Positions 47,302 to 56,917 of a stretch of 64,000 nucleotides of DNA are shown here, piece after piece. Under the pieces are notes generated by a model. That model saw only the letters and a program-made list of their open reading frames with translations. It had not been told where the DNA came from and made no database searches. A program made the translations under genes and the position numbers. Source of the DNA: Pleurotus djamor (lineage: Eukaryota; Basidiomycota; Agaricomycetes; Agaricales; Pleurotaceae); contig JAPEVF010000183.1 of assembly GCA_029747585.1 (NCBI GenBank), forward strand, positions 1-64,000. Reading direction: 5' to 3'. Numbering within the stretch: position 1 is the stretch's first letter; every line of letters begins with the position of its first letter.

Positions 47302-48422
47302 CTACACCTTGACCACAGACAACTCATGAACCTCATGCGCACTTCCACTTCCTTTGGGACCCACAAATGTGTTTGACCCACCCTCAACCTCAGTACCCAG
47401 GCTGTCTAACTTGGGCGCAAACTCAAGACCCGAGACATCACTTGGATCGGTGACTTGGGTAGTAAATGATAGTCCTTGCGCTATCCTCATGATGATGAAC
47501 TGGGGTACGATGACCTTGGGTTCGTTCAGCTTGTTGATCATCAATGGGTACGGATAATTTGATGAGCATACCTGTATGTTTCCGGCGACGGGGAAGAAGA
47601 CATTTTCGGTGGGGTTGTTGGTGAGAAAGACAGCGAGCACGATAATTTCGAAAGCAGCATAAAGAGCTGCACTTTCGATGGAGATTGCCATGATCGTAGT
47701 GTAAACTTGGCCGTGGCGATGACCGATCACCTTCTGAATCCTTGCACGGTGCCAAAGGAGTCTCCCTGAGATGAGGAGGGTAAGTATAATATTCAAGGCG
47801 AGCGATAGACTCCAGTTTGAAGCGCCGAATGCTTGAACCAAGTCGGAGCTATAGCTCGCCCCGGGGTGGGATGAGAACACAAGGAGTGCTACGGAAGTAG
47901 CGACGGATGCAGTGTAGATGAGAACAGGGAGAATCATGACTGGAATTTGTAGGGGGCCCATCCACACGACATAACACCGGTAGAGCTAGAAGATAAAAAT
48001 TGGTGCCGATGAACTACGACAAGTTCTACTGAATGACCCACCAAGAAAGCATCGGTGCACCAGGTATTGATGGAAAAGGTCGAATCCACGACTACTTGAG
48101 GCCAGATAGCTAACAGGCCAGGATCCGTAGGATTGTCGATGAGAGACTTTTGGGAATAGTTGAGTGCCACGCCCATGTAGATTGTAGTCACACAAAGCGT
48201 AAACACAGTGAACGCCATGAGCAGCGGATAGCTGCGGGATCGGAGCATGTAGATGTTCCTGATGGCGAAACAAAGAAATACGCCTAGAAGCGTATGGTTA
48301 GCCAATCTAATGCAGGCAAAGAATCATTGAATGTTCTTACCATAGAGGATGCAAGCTAGCTCAGTTCCAATGAGGGCATCGTCTTGTAAAGTAAGAAATT
48401 GACGAGTGGCGGGGTCTGACAT
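47302..48422 (-). CDS. Seven-helix membrane protein (basidiomycete DUF6533-like)
   Basis: The model starts MSDPATRQFLTLQDDALIGT at 48422 and runs through about seven hydrophobic segments, among them LLGVFLCFAIRNIYML, LLMAFTVFTLCVTTIYMGVA, IPVMILPVLIYTASVATSVA, LSLALNIILTLLISGRLLW and ALYAAFEIIVLAVFLTNN. The pattern LNIILTLLISGRLLWHR, with an Arg-rich loop after it, is typical of the large basidiomycete seven-helix family often annotated DUF6533 or GPCR-like. The C-terminal tail (IVPQFIIMRIAQGLSF onwards) is soluble. Four or five exons. Ligand and coupling unknown. Confidence 0.75.
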
Positions 48423-48710
48423 AGTGAATATCACTTGAGGGCATCAATTAACGCAGACGACTTGGGATTTATACACAGTTGAAAACTGTTGGTTGGGCTT
48501 CCACTATCATGTATCAGATGGTGAACTCACGACAAAAGGGATGAGTAGCCCGCTGGCTGGGAGTTGTCCGATCACTGATCACTGCTACTTCTACGTTATC
48601 TTCGGAGCCTTGTGGGTACGAGCAATGTCAAGTAATGTCGAGCAATTGATCTCTGATGGATGCATCCAGGATCAAGGGGATGAAATTTGAATGATGCGAT
48701 GTACAATTCG

Positions 48711-49356
48711 TCACACACTACGCTCGTACAGGCCGGGCTCCCCACTCGCTAGAAATATCTCGTTATTGCGGCGAATTGTTTGATACACCGCTGCCCAATT
48801 GCGACAGATCCTTTCCACGGGTCGTGGGGCGTAAGATTCCATTGGGGGTTGAATGAGAGTGGTATCAGCCCCGCAGAGAATCGCCTCACGAAGATAGTTC
48901 GCGCAATGCTCGACGTGGAAGTGCGAAATCTTGTCCTGAGGTGGTCGGAGGATGCCCTTGCGTAAGAAGTCGAGACAATGGAGAGAGTGGAGCATGGTAA
49001 TAGCAAATGGACGCCATTGAGGACCTAAGCGAACGATGACAACAGGTCCACCAAGTAGATGGTCCCATTCATGGTCCGCAATGGTTCCGTTAAGGGCGTA
49101 GTGCGCCGTCGGTACGCCCGTCATGAGCAAGACAGGCGCGTCGATGCCAGGAACTTCGAGGCGTGCGGGGAAATCATCCCCAAGAAACGCTTTGAAAAGG
49201 TCAGAAATGGTGCAGAGTATAGGAAAGTTTGTACGGACTATACTCCTTCCTAGGCTCCGATGAAAACAGATGCTCGAAGAGGATGAATGACACGATTGCG
49301 TTGAACGATATCCATAGGATGGCGAGACATGGGACATAACGAGTTGCGAGGACCAT
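48711..49356 (-). CDS. UstYa-like protein (DUF3328), both HxxHC motifs intact
   Basis: UstYa-family proteins are oxidases or cyclases of fungal specialised metabolism, first known from ustiloxin ribosomal-peptide biosynthesis. The start MVLATRYVPCLAILWISFNA at 49356 gives an N-terminal membrane anchor. After an intron with a GTCCGT donor comes FLGDDFPARLEVP, then HYALNGTIADHEWDHLL. The first metal-type motif is HSLHC in ITMLHSLHCLDFLRKGIL. The second is HVEHC in HFHVEHCANYLREAILCGAD, followed by TTLIQP. The stop is at 48711. About 190 residues, as usual. It lies 168 bases from the second UstYa-like gene on the same strand. No precursor peptide with repeats is visible nearby. Confidence 0.85.
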
Positions 49357-49524
49357 TGGGAGTGATTAACGAAGCTCGAAGGTCTTGCTTGTATCTAGAT
49401 CAATTTGTGTTCGAAGCTTTATTGAAATCATGTCGTCCAGGCGAATGGTTCTGTCTTGGTTCTGTGCAGGAAATGGGAGCGGCGTGACATTCATGCTGTG
49501 ACATCACACTAAACTTTATCCAAA

Positions 49525-50095
49525 CTACATACTACCAAGGTAATTGTCCCTCGCCGCCTCGTACAAGGCTCCCCAGTCTTTGCAATCTCGAGGGTACTCG
49601 TGGTCGACATCCTTCGCGCTGCTGAGGACGTTTTCAAGTGTGACATCGGCTCGACAAAGTATCATTTCCCGCAGAAAATTGAAGCAGTCCTGCAAGTGAT
49701 CCCTCTCGTCTCCACTTCCCAACGATTGGCTTGCCAATGCTTCGCGAATTCTACCTAGGCATCGCAGTTCACGAAACATCGTGATTTCAAAGGTGTTCCT
49801 GTGGGTGCCCGCCGTTACAAAGCCACCTCCAGGAGGAAATTGCGTGTTCCATTCCCAGTTGCCATCCTCTGCATAAATTTGGTAATGAGTCGTATCTTCT
49901 GGGACAAGGACCACACTGTCCAACGTGATCCAGCCTGTTGAATGTCTTGGAACTACTGTGCTTGAAGAAGGGTTACCCTATGTACTCACTGTTGTTCTTT
50001 GGTAAGGCTCTCGTACTATTCGGACGAAATATGCCCAGGATGACCAGGCTGCAGCTCCATATTGCGAGCAGAGACGTGAGGAATGGCCAAATCAT
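49525..50095 (-). CDS. UstYa-like protein (DUF3328) with altered HxxHC motifs
   Basis: The start MIWPFLTSLLAIWSCSLVIL at 50095 supplies a membrane anchor, followed by one intron (GTGAGT donor). GWITLDSVVLVPEDTTHYQI and WNTQFPPGGGF follow the family layout. At the first motif position the protein has FRELRC in ITMFRELRCLGRIREAL, so both histidines are gone. At the second it has HLQDC in DHLQDCFNFLREMILCRADV, so the second histidine is Asp. The frame is otherwise open to the stop at 49525. It shares an upstream region with the divergent hydrolase copy B. Either activity is lost or the protein does something else. A decayed copy is at 25003-25525. Confidence 0.8.
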
Positions 50096-50434
50096 ATGTA
50101 GGAAATGACACCCCGGAGGCTGGAAATAATATTATCATACCTCGCGTGCATACTTATTGCTGATGGATGAGAAGAAGCTGATGGAATTTGGAACTGGTAT
50201 GGTGTGCACTCGTGTGCATGTGCAACCATGGGCGCAATCAGAAACTCTCAAAGATTTCTGTTATGTGTACTTGACAGTTGCGATGTCTTCGGCCAGTCAT
50301 CCATCTTCTTCCGCCGTGGGCATACCGTCGCGGGTCCGTTATTCGATGAGAAGTAGTGTTATTTTTAGCAGCAGCTATTGATGATGACCTTGTGCATCTT
50401 TCAACGTGGTTCACGTCCTTCCTTCCCCCCGCTC
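50096..50434. promoter_or_regulatory. Shared upstream region of block B
   Basis: These 339 bases lie between the divergent UstYa-like and hydrolase starts. An in-frame ATG at 50378 could extend the hydrolase by 19 residues, but copy A has no equivalent, so I start at 50435. Confidence 0.5.
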
Positions 50435-52391
50435 ATGGCTGACACCAAAGCTACATTAACGCCTGGCGTGACTGCTAAGTGCGAGCACTCTCAATTCCAC
50501 TCGCATTCCGCGTTGACGATGCCACAGCAACTTGCGCTGCTTACTATCGCATCCTTGGCGATTACCTTCGTAGTCACGAGGAGTGATATCACCGCCGCCT
50601 TGGTGTTTGACAAGCCTCAAGACTCTGTGCCACAATGTCGTGCGCCCCTCCTTCCAATATCTGTGTTCAACAACCCTGTCACGAATCACCCTGCAATCCG
50701 CGCCGCCACCCAGCAACTGGACACGGGCTTGGATGCCTTCTTCCGGGATGCTGATCTGGAAAGCCTCGCCGTCGCCGTGGTCACAGGTGAAGGTTCGGTT
50801 TTCGAAAGCTTTCGTGGGGTACAGAGAGCCAATGAAACCGATCCAAACCTACGAGGCACTGTTGATAGGCATTCCATATATCGCCTTGCTTCCATATCCA
50901 AGTTGTTCACGGCCACGAAAACTCTCATGCTTCGGGATGCTGGCCTACTTAAACTGTAAGTTGCTTTCTACGCTATTCTAGCATCTTGCTAACAATGGTC
51001 TCGATTAACAGCGATGACGAAATTGGCACTATCCTGGAAGACTTCCCAAAAAATTCCAACGACCCCATCACTGTGCGACAACTCTTAGCGCACATGTCTG
51101 GCATTCTGAGAGAATGTCCACCGGGAAGCTCTAATGGGACGTGGCCAGAATCACTCAATGGCACTGGTCCGCCAGGATATAGTGGTGTCCCATTTCCTGA
51201 TCGGAGAGCTTTTCTGGACGCGATTTCTGCCACAAACAATGTTGCCGCGCCATACACGTTCCCATCATACTCCAATGCTGGGTTCTCTGTCTTGGGTTTG
51301 GCTAACCTTGAAGTCACTCGGCGACACGAAGGGTTACACGCTCCTTCATCACATGCAGCCCTTTTGGAGCGAGACATATTTACTCCCCTTGGGCTCAACG
51401 GCAGCTCATTCGGTGTTTCGGGAACGAACAAAGACAGAGTCGTTATGTCTTCTACATTCACGAAGGAAGTTGTGAGTACGCCTTGTTTGAGTTTTTTTTT
51501 GGATTGTATTCACGTTAGTTAGGATTTTGATTTTGGTGATGTCACAAACCCGGCCGGTGGTCAAATGAGCTCGCTGTCCGACTTGGTCAAATTTCTCAGC
51601 ACGCTGCTAAACCCCAACCATCCAGATACCCTCCTTCGCGCGTATACTTTACGTGAATGGTTCAGACCTCTCCACGTATGGTGGGATGATTTCTCAGAGG
51701 TGGGGGCTCCCTGGGAGATATTCCGCCAGCGCGACAGCTACGACAGAAACCTACGGATCTACTGCAAATGTCAGTCCTTTGAGTCAGCCCCTTATCGTGC
51801 TATTCTCATAAACATGCCACTCAGCTGGAGAACTCATCGGGTTCCACAACTTGATCTGTGCCAATCCATCGACAGGTTTCGGTATTGTTATCTTAACCAC
51901 CGGGTCAACAATGCAGACCTTCCCTCTCAAAGACCTCATCATGTCACACTTTCAACCTGCCTTCGATACCATCACCGAGGGTTTCACAAAGGACGCGTTC
52001 GTTGGTGACTGGTCGACCAATGATGTCCGCGTCAACGTGTCGGTCTCTATCATCTCAGGATCGCTCTTCGTCACCAAATACGAAGTAGGACAAACCAATG
52101 TCTTGAATACAATCAACGGCGGAGGGTCCGCGCCGATAGCGTTATGGCATACACAGGATCTGGAGTTTCGGTGCGTGACCGGAACGTTTTGTGCTTGGAA
52201 CACTGATTGACAGGGTAAATAGCCTTGCCCGTGGTGCTCCTGGTAGTGGCTGCTTGCTTGAATGGGTTGGGCTAGATGACTATGCCCACGACCGAGGCTT
52301 TGCGACGAATTTGATCAAGTTTACTGGCAAGCATGGTCAAGAGAGACTGTTGATTCCGGCGCTTGGCGCGGAATTACGGCGTACTACATAG
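50435..52391 (+). CDS. Beta-lactamase-fold serine hydrolase, membrane-anchored (copy B)
   Basis: This is the paralogue of the gene at 22741-24685. The start MADTKATLTPGVTAKCEHS is followed by the anchor segment LALLTIASLAITFVV. SxxK is SISK in YRLASISKLFTATKTLM, and YSN lies in FPSYSNAGFSVLG. Exons 50435-50955 and 51012 onwards join with GTAAGT donors; a later intron uses GTCAGT where copy A has GTTAGT. The protein ends GAELRRTT at 52391. Copy B carries a small insertion (TPGV) near its N-terminus relative to copy A. No disabling changes are seen. It faces away from the UstYa-like gene, which suggests co-regulation. Substrate unknown; a role in the metabolite pathway is only a guess. Confidence 0.87.
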
Positions 52392-52616
52392 TGAGCGCCC
52401 TTTTTAATACTAAGCGATTAGCGCAGTGTCACTTCAGGACACCCCATCTGTGAGTACGAGGCTATATAATTCGGAAGTGTCCAACTCCAGCCCAGTGAGC
52501 TCGCCCTAATTCGAGGCAGTGGTCACCAAGTAATTCCCCAATATTGCGATAATAGGGGTCGTCGCATCTATGTTGTGACTGTTTTGCCATTCTCGCTGCA
52601 CGACCACCACTTCAAA

Positions 52617-53980
52617 ATGGGTGGATCCGAAGAGGACATACCCGAGTTTGAGCTCTCGCAGCCGTTCGAAACCGAAGATCTCGCTGAATATCGTCCGGGG
52701 GGGTACCATCCAGTTCACTTCGGAGATATCTTCCGCGATGGCCGATATACCGTCCACCACAAACTTGGTTATGGCATATCAGCAACTGTCTGGCTCGTAA
52801 AAGATACATTGAAAGACTCCTACGCGTCCCTCAAGATTCTCACCGCTGAATATACGGCTAATAACCAAGAACTCAGCGTGCTCCTGCACTTGCGAGAAGA
52901 AGAGGGGTCAGGAAAAGAAAACATAGTACAGCTCATTGATCATTTCCAGCACACAGGCCCGAACGGCACGCACCAGTGCATCGTCACAGAGTTACTGGGC
53001 CCACCGCTGAGTACGGATATCGAGGTCGTCTATGTGACCGAGATCTTGCCTCCAAGTGTTGCGAAGAGACTTATTGCGCAGGTCGCTTTGGGAGTGAGCT
53101 TTTTGCACAAAAGAAACATCGTTCACGGAGGTAAGTATCCGTTTTCTGATCAGATGGTGTTGCCTTAACCTACCTGCCCCGCCAAGATATGCATCTCTCC
53201 AACCTACTGTTCTACTCGGACAAGTTGGTTGATGCCCTGAAAAAGGAGGGCGTGGAGGCGGTCTACGGGGCACCCAGAACGGATCCGTTGATTCTCCTGG
53301 ACAGGAAAGACAGAGAACATCCCGCGCCCCCTTCCCCTCACGCCCCTGCCTACTCTGTAGTCACCCCGTATTCCGAGTTTCTGGTCCACCTCTGCCTCGA
53401 CGATCCATCGCAAACAAGCCTCAGAATAGCAGACTTCAGCGAGTCCTATATCCTCGACCCCCAAACTCAACCCCTCCCTCTGCACGCGCCAGATATGTAC
53501 CGTCCACCTGAAGGGCTTATTCCCAGTATCCACGAATCAAAGGTATTTTCTAGTCACGCGACGGATATTTGGAATCTTGCTGTTTTGTTTCATGTGCTGT
53601 TTTCCGGCGGTTGCGGACTATTTGCATGTGGACTTGAACTGTGGAGGCCGTCGCAGTACGAGGACGTGATTCTATGCGAAATGGTTTCCGTCCTCGGTCG
53701 CCTACCGGAGCCTCTTTGGTTGCGTTGGTCGGGTCGGCAGAAGTATTTCAATGATCAAGGGACTTGGATTGGTCCCGTACAATCTGCACCGTCGGGAAGG
53801 TTTCTGAGATTATTCAAGGGTACTATGGATGACATTGAAGAGAAAGCGTTCGAGACGATGTTGAGAGGGATGGTTCGGTACGAGGGCGAGCGCAGGATGA
53901 CGATAGATGATGTTTTAAACAGTGAATGGTTTGTCAAGTATTGTACACCTGACGTATCTGTGTATCGTAAACCAGATTAA
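52617..53980 (+). CDS. SRPK-like protein kinase, divergent agaricomycete type
   Basis: The start MGGSEEDIPEFELSQPFETE is followed by YRPGGYHPVHFGDIFRDGRY and a Gly-rich loop, HHKLGYGISATVWLVKD, as in SR-protein kinases. The strand with the ATP lysine is YASLKILTAEY. The catalytic loop is HGDMHLSNLLF, with Gly for Arg in HRD. The metal motif is DFS in LRIADFSESYILD. Then come MYRPPEGLIPSIHESKVFSS, the APE-like region, and SHATDIWNLAVLFHVLFSGG. One intron (about 53130-53187) interrupts the catalytic loop after HGG/D. HGD and DFx variants are common in the expanded agaricomycete SRPK-like family, so activity may be retained; targets unknown. An upstream in-frame ATG at 52575 is possible. Confidence 0.85.
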
Positions 53981-54191
53981 TCGCTCGCTAGTGACATATC
54001 CAAACGTACTTCGGTTGACATCAGGTTGACATCGTAGTTCTGAGAATGCTCATACAACTCGCCCCCAAGTATCGGTGTGGTCAGGACACATTAGCAGTTG
54101 GCAATCGGATCTGTATAACGATGGCAAGTATCCAAAGCGTCATTATTGAAGAGGACTTAGTTAGCAATAAGATACCCAGTGGCTAAACTGA

Positions 54192-56572
54192 TTAATAAGG
54201 TTCTAAACCAAGAAGTCCTTGACAAGCTCCTTCTATGTCTGCGATCTACGTGATAGGTAGTCGGTCAATGAAGTTGTCTAGAACAATACAAAAGGCGGAC
54301 TAACCTCCTTCGGAGCAGCGACAGACAATACGATTGGCTTCTCGTCAATCAACACCTCATCCTGGAATAATCAACCCACGGTCAGTTATATACGCCGAAA
54401 CTGGGCTGGAGGTGCCCAAGATGGGTTGAGTGGAGGTGTAACTGTGGATGAACTAACCTCGATCCGAATACCGATGTCATGGAAATGCTTTGGGAAGATG
54501 GGTAGTGGCGGGACGTATATACCTAACAAGATCGCGTATGGTCAATATCCAAAGGTGGGATGCAATGAGGTTTAGGAAGGTAGGAAGGGGGGGCGGCCGT
54601 ATGACATGTATGTGAAGCGGAGTGTGGAACGGCGTCTTTAGAAGAAGGAACAAGGATGACGTAGACGTACCTGGTTCGATGGTGAGAACCATCCCTGCTT
54701 GAAGGCTATAGGCAGAAAGCGTGAATGTGAGTGTTGTTTCGGATGTGGCGATGAAGGGTCGGGGAAAGAGTGAATGGAAGAATGACGTACGGTGCGTTTC
54801 GGTCAAAGTGGGTTGATTCGTGGAGATCTATGGGAGAGATGAAGCCGTCAGCACGTGGTCGGAGAAAGTACAGGGAGAATTGAAGGAAATGGGGTCTGGA
54901 ACTGCTGAACTGCGGACGATATGTATGTATGACGCGGGGCAACGGTGAGGAAGGAAGTGAATATGGAAATGGCGACGAGAATCTTTGGATGGGTAGGTAG
55001 TCTCATCCCAGAGATGGTGCGTGATCCCTCGAAAATCCCAAGTAGACCAATGACGAGAAGGAAGGACTCACCTATTCCGATCGGATGACTCAATAGATGA
55101 GGATATAAGATTCTTTCTAGATCAGTGTTTCCGGGTGGAAATGAGAACCCAAGCTGGGCGAGCTCTGAGCGCAGGAGGTCGCATGACTTTCTATGGAGGT
55201 CCATGAGGGAGTAGGAGTGTGAAGTGGAACAAAGGGTGATGAGGTGCTTTTGGGCAGAGAGGACAGCGGCGTAGAGGTCCTTTTGGGGTCCGGTAAATAT
55301 TCCAGAAGCAGGGTATGAGCGCGCTGCGGGTGCGTCGTAAGATAAGAGGGAAAGGGGGAGGGGATTGGGTCTTACTGATATCAGAGGCGTATCCGCTGTT
55401 GGAGAGTTGATCAGTATAAGCCGGGCGAAGCAGAAAAGGGGAGGCTTACTTGTATTCACAGCCTGCGTCTATGAGGATGATTTCTCCATCACGAACTACG
55501 TGGTTGTTGGACGTGTAATGAATGATCAAGGCGTTTGGACTGAAGACAAAGTTAGGGCCCTGGAAGAAGCGGCAAGGGAGAGTAAGGGGTACCCTGAAGC
55601 AACGACCGGGACGTAGGCAAGTCGTTGAGCTCCCGCAAGTGAGCAAGTGTATTCAAAGTGAGCTGCTAGGGCTGCTTCATGTATCCCTGGTCGCGTGAAT
55701 CGCATTGTCTAAGGGGAGTTGGTACGATGAATCGGGTCGAGGGGTTGGATGAACCTTAGCATGAGCGCGACCACTGATATCAGCTGCTTCTCGCATAATT
55801 TTTTGTTCTGCCGGAGATTTGATAGCCCGAAGTCTCGCGACCTGCGGGGCGAGTGGATGTCTTCGTGAAGAGGAGAGAGCGTCTATGATGGCTTCGTACT
55901 CGGTGCGGCCAGAGATGGAAGAAGAGAGGAAGCGAAGGAGAGATTTATGCGTCGTGCGTCGTGAGGGATAGGTAGACAAAGGAATGTCTAAGTAGATGTT
56001 TTCTGAGCGGGGCAAGAGGGATTTGAGTGTGGTCGGGAAGAGAGCGATCGGGTCGGCGGAGTCTGCGCGGAAGAGGTTGGCTGCGTCATGGAACGTTGTC
56101 CGCGCACCGTCCCATTTCTCTTTCTCCGTGTCCTTTCCCGTCGAAAAGAGGTGCATTCGGTAGCCACGAGACGAAGAAGCGTCCTTTTCCAGAATTAACG
56201 CCGAGTCGGGTTCCTCAAAGCCCGTTAAATACCAAAAATCGGAGGCTTGACGGTACTTGTAGAATATGTCTGGCCGGTTACATTAGCAATAGATCGGATA
56301 TGTGTTTAAGAGCAATACACACTGGAGGACATATACTTGATGGGCGCGGCTACGGACACGACGATGCTTCCGTCAGGTAAGCTCTGCATTAACTTGCGTC
56401 GTCTACCCTCGTACTCATCCCACGTTATACCCGGAGTGATTTCTCCATGTCCTAGCAGATGTGGATGTGATTTTGGCAGCGGTTGTCCGAACTTTGAGGG
56501 CTTTGGTGTAGTTGGTGTTAATGAACTGGCATGACGTCGGGCCAAACCTCGTCCAATTCGAGCAGCGGACAT
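54192..56572 (-). CDS. ICP55: Xaa-Pro aminopeptidase-like ICP55
   Basis: ICP55 trims single N-terminal residues from mitochondrial proteins after presequence cleavage. The start MSAARIGRGLARRHASS at 56572 looks like a mitochondrial targeting signal. The N-terminal domain includes ITPGITWDEYEGRRRKLMQS and YRQASDFWYLTGFEEPDSAL. The creatinase-type domain has ALIIHYTSNNHVVRDGEIIL, with IDAGCEY carrying the first metal Asp, then YSLMDLHRKSCDLL, HPIGI and DLHESTHFDRN, and LQAGMVLTIEPGIYVP with the metal Glu. The C-terminus reads VLSVAAPKEIADIEGACQGL and stops at 54192. Many short introns. Divergent from the lipase gene. Confidence 0.92.
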
Positions 56573-56917
56573 TGAGCGAACAAGTCAGCCTGGGCAGTGA
56601 GAAAGAAGAGTAGAAGTTAGACAAAGCTGGGAGTCTTGGAAGTGCAAGCTGATTTCTCCGTACAAATGCAAAGTTTCGTCTGAAAGCGCAAGGTGGGCTA
56701 AGGTGGGGGATGTACGAGCTGACTTAGCTCCTATGTCACGTGACCGTAAATCCACAAGTCTATCCAAAGTCTATCATGCTCTTGTTCTGACTTCTCCCTT
56801 CCTCCCTGTGCTGGTTCTCTTCTATCGAATACAACGGGAGCTGGCCCGCTGTGTAGACTACTCTTTTGAGTGGTCTCTCACCTTTACCCTGCGGGTGTGT
56901 GACACATCGTGGCAGAC
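56573..56917. promoter_or_regulatory. Shared upstream region, ICP55 (-) / lipase (+)
   Basis: These 345 bases separate two divergent genes. No further gene is seen. A CACGTGAC motif occurs near 56737. Confidence 0.4.

Larger units (their letters stand above)
49525..52391. repeat. Inverted duplication, block B
   Basis: UstYa-like gene plus serine hydrolase in divergent order, related in inverted orientation to block A at 22741-25525, about 24 kb away. Confidence 0.85.

Noticed and set aside
44378..52391. A classic ustiloxin-like precursor with repeated Lys-Arg-flanked cores
   Set aside because: No repeated core motif was found on either strand near the UstYa-like genes, so no RiPP precursor is claimed.
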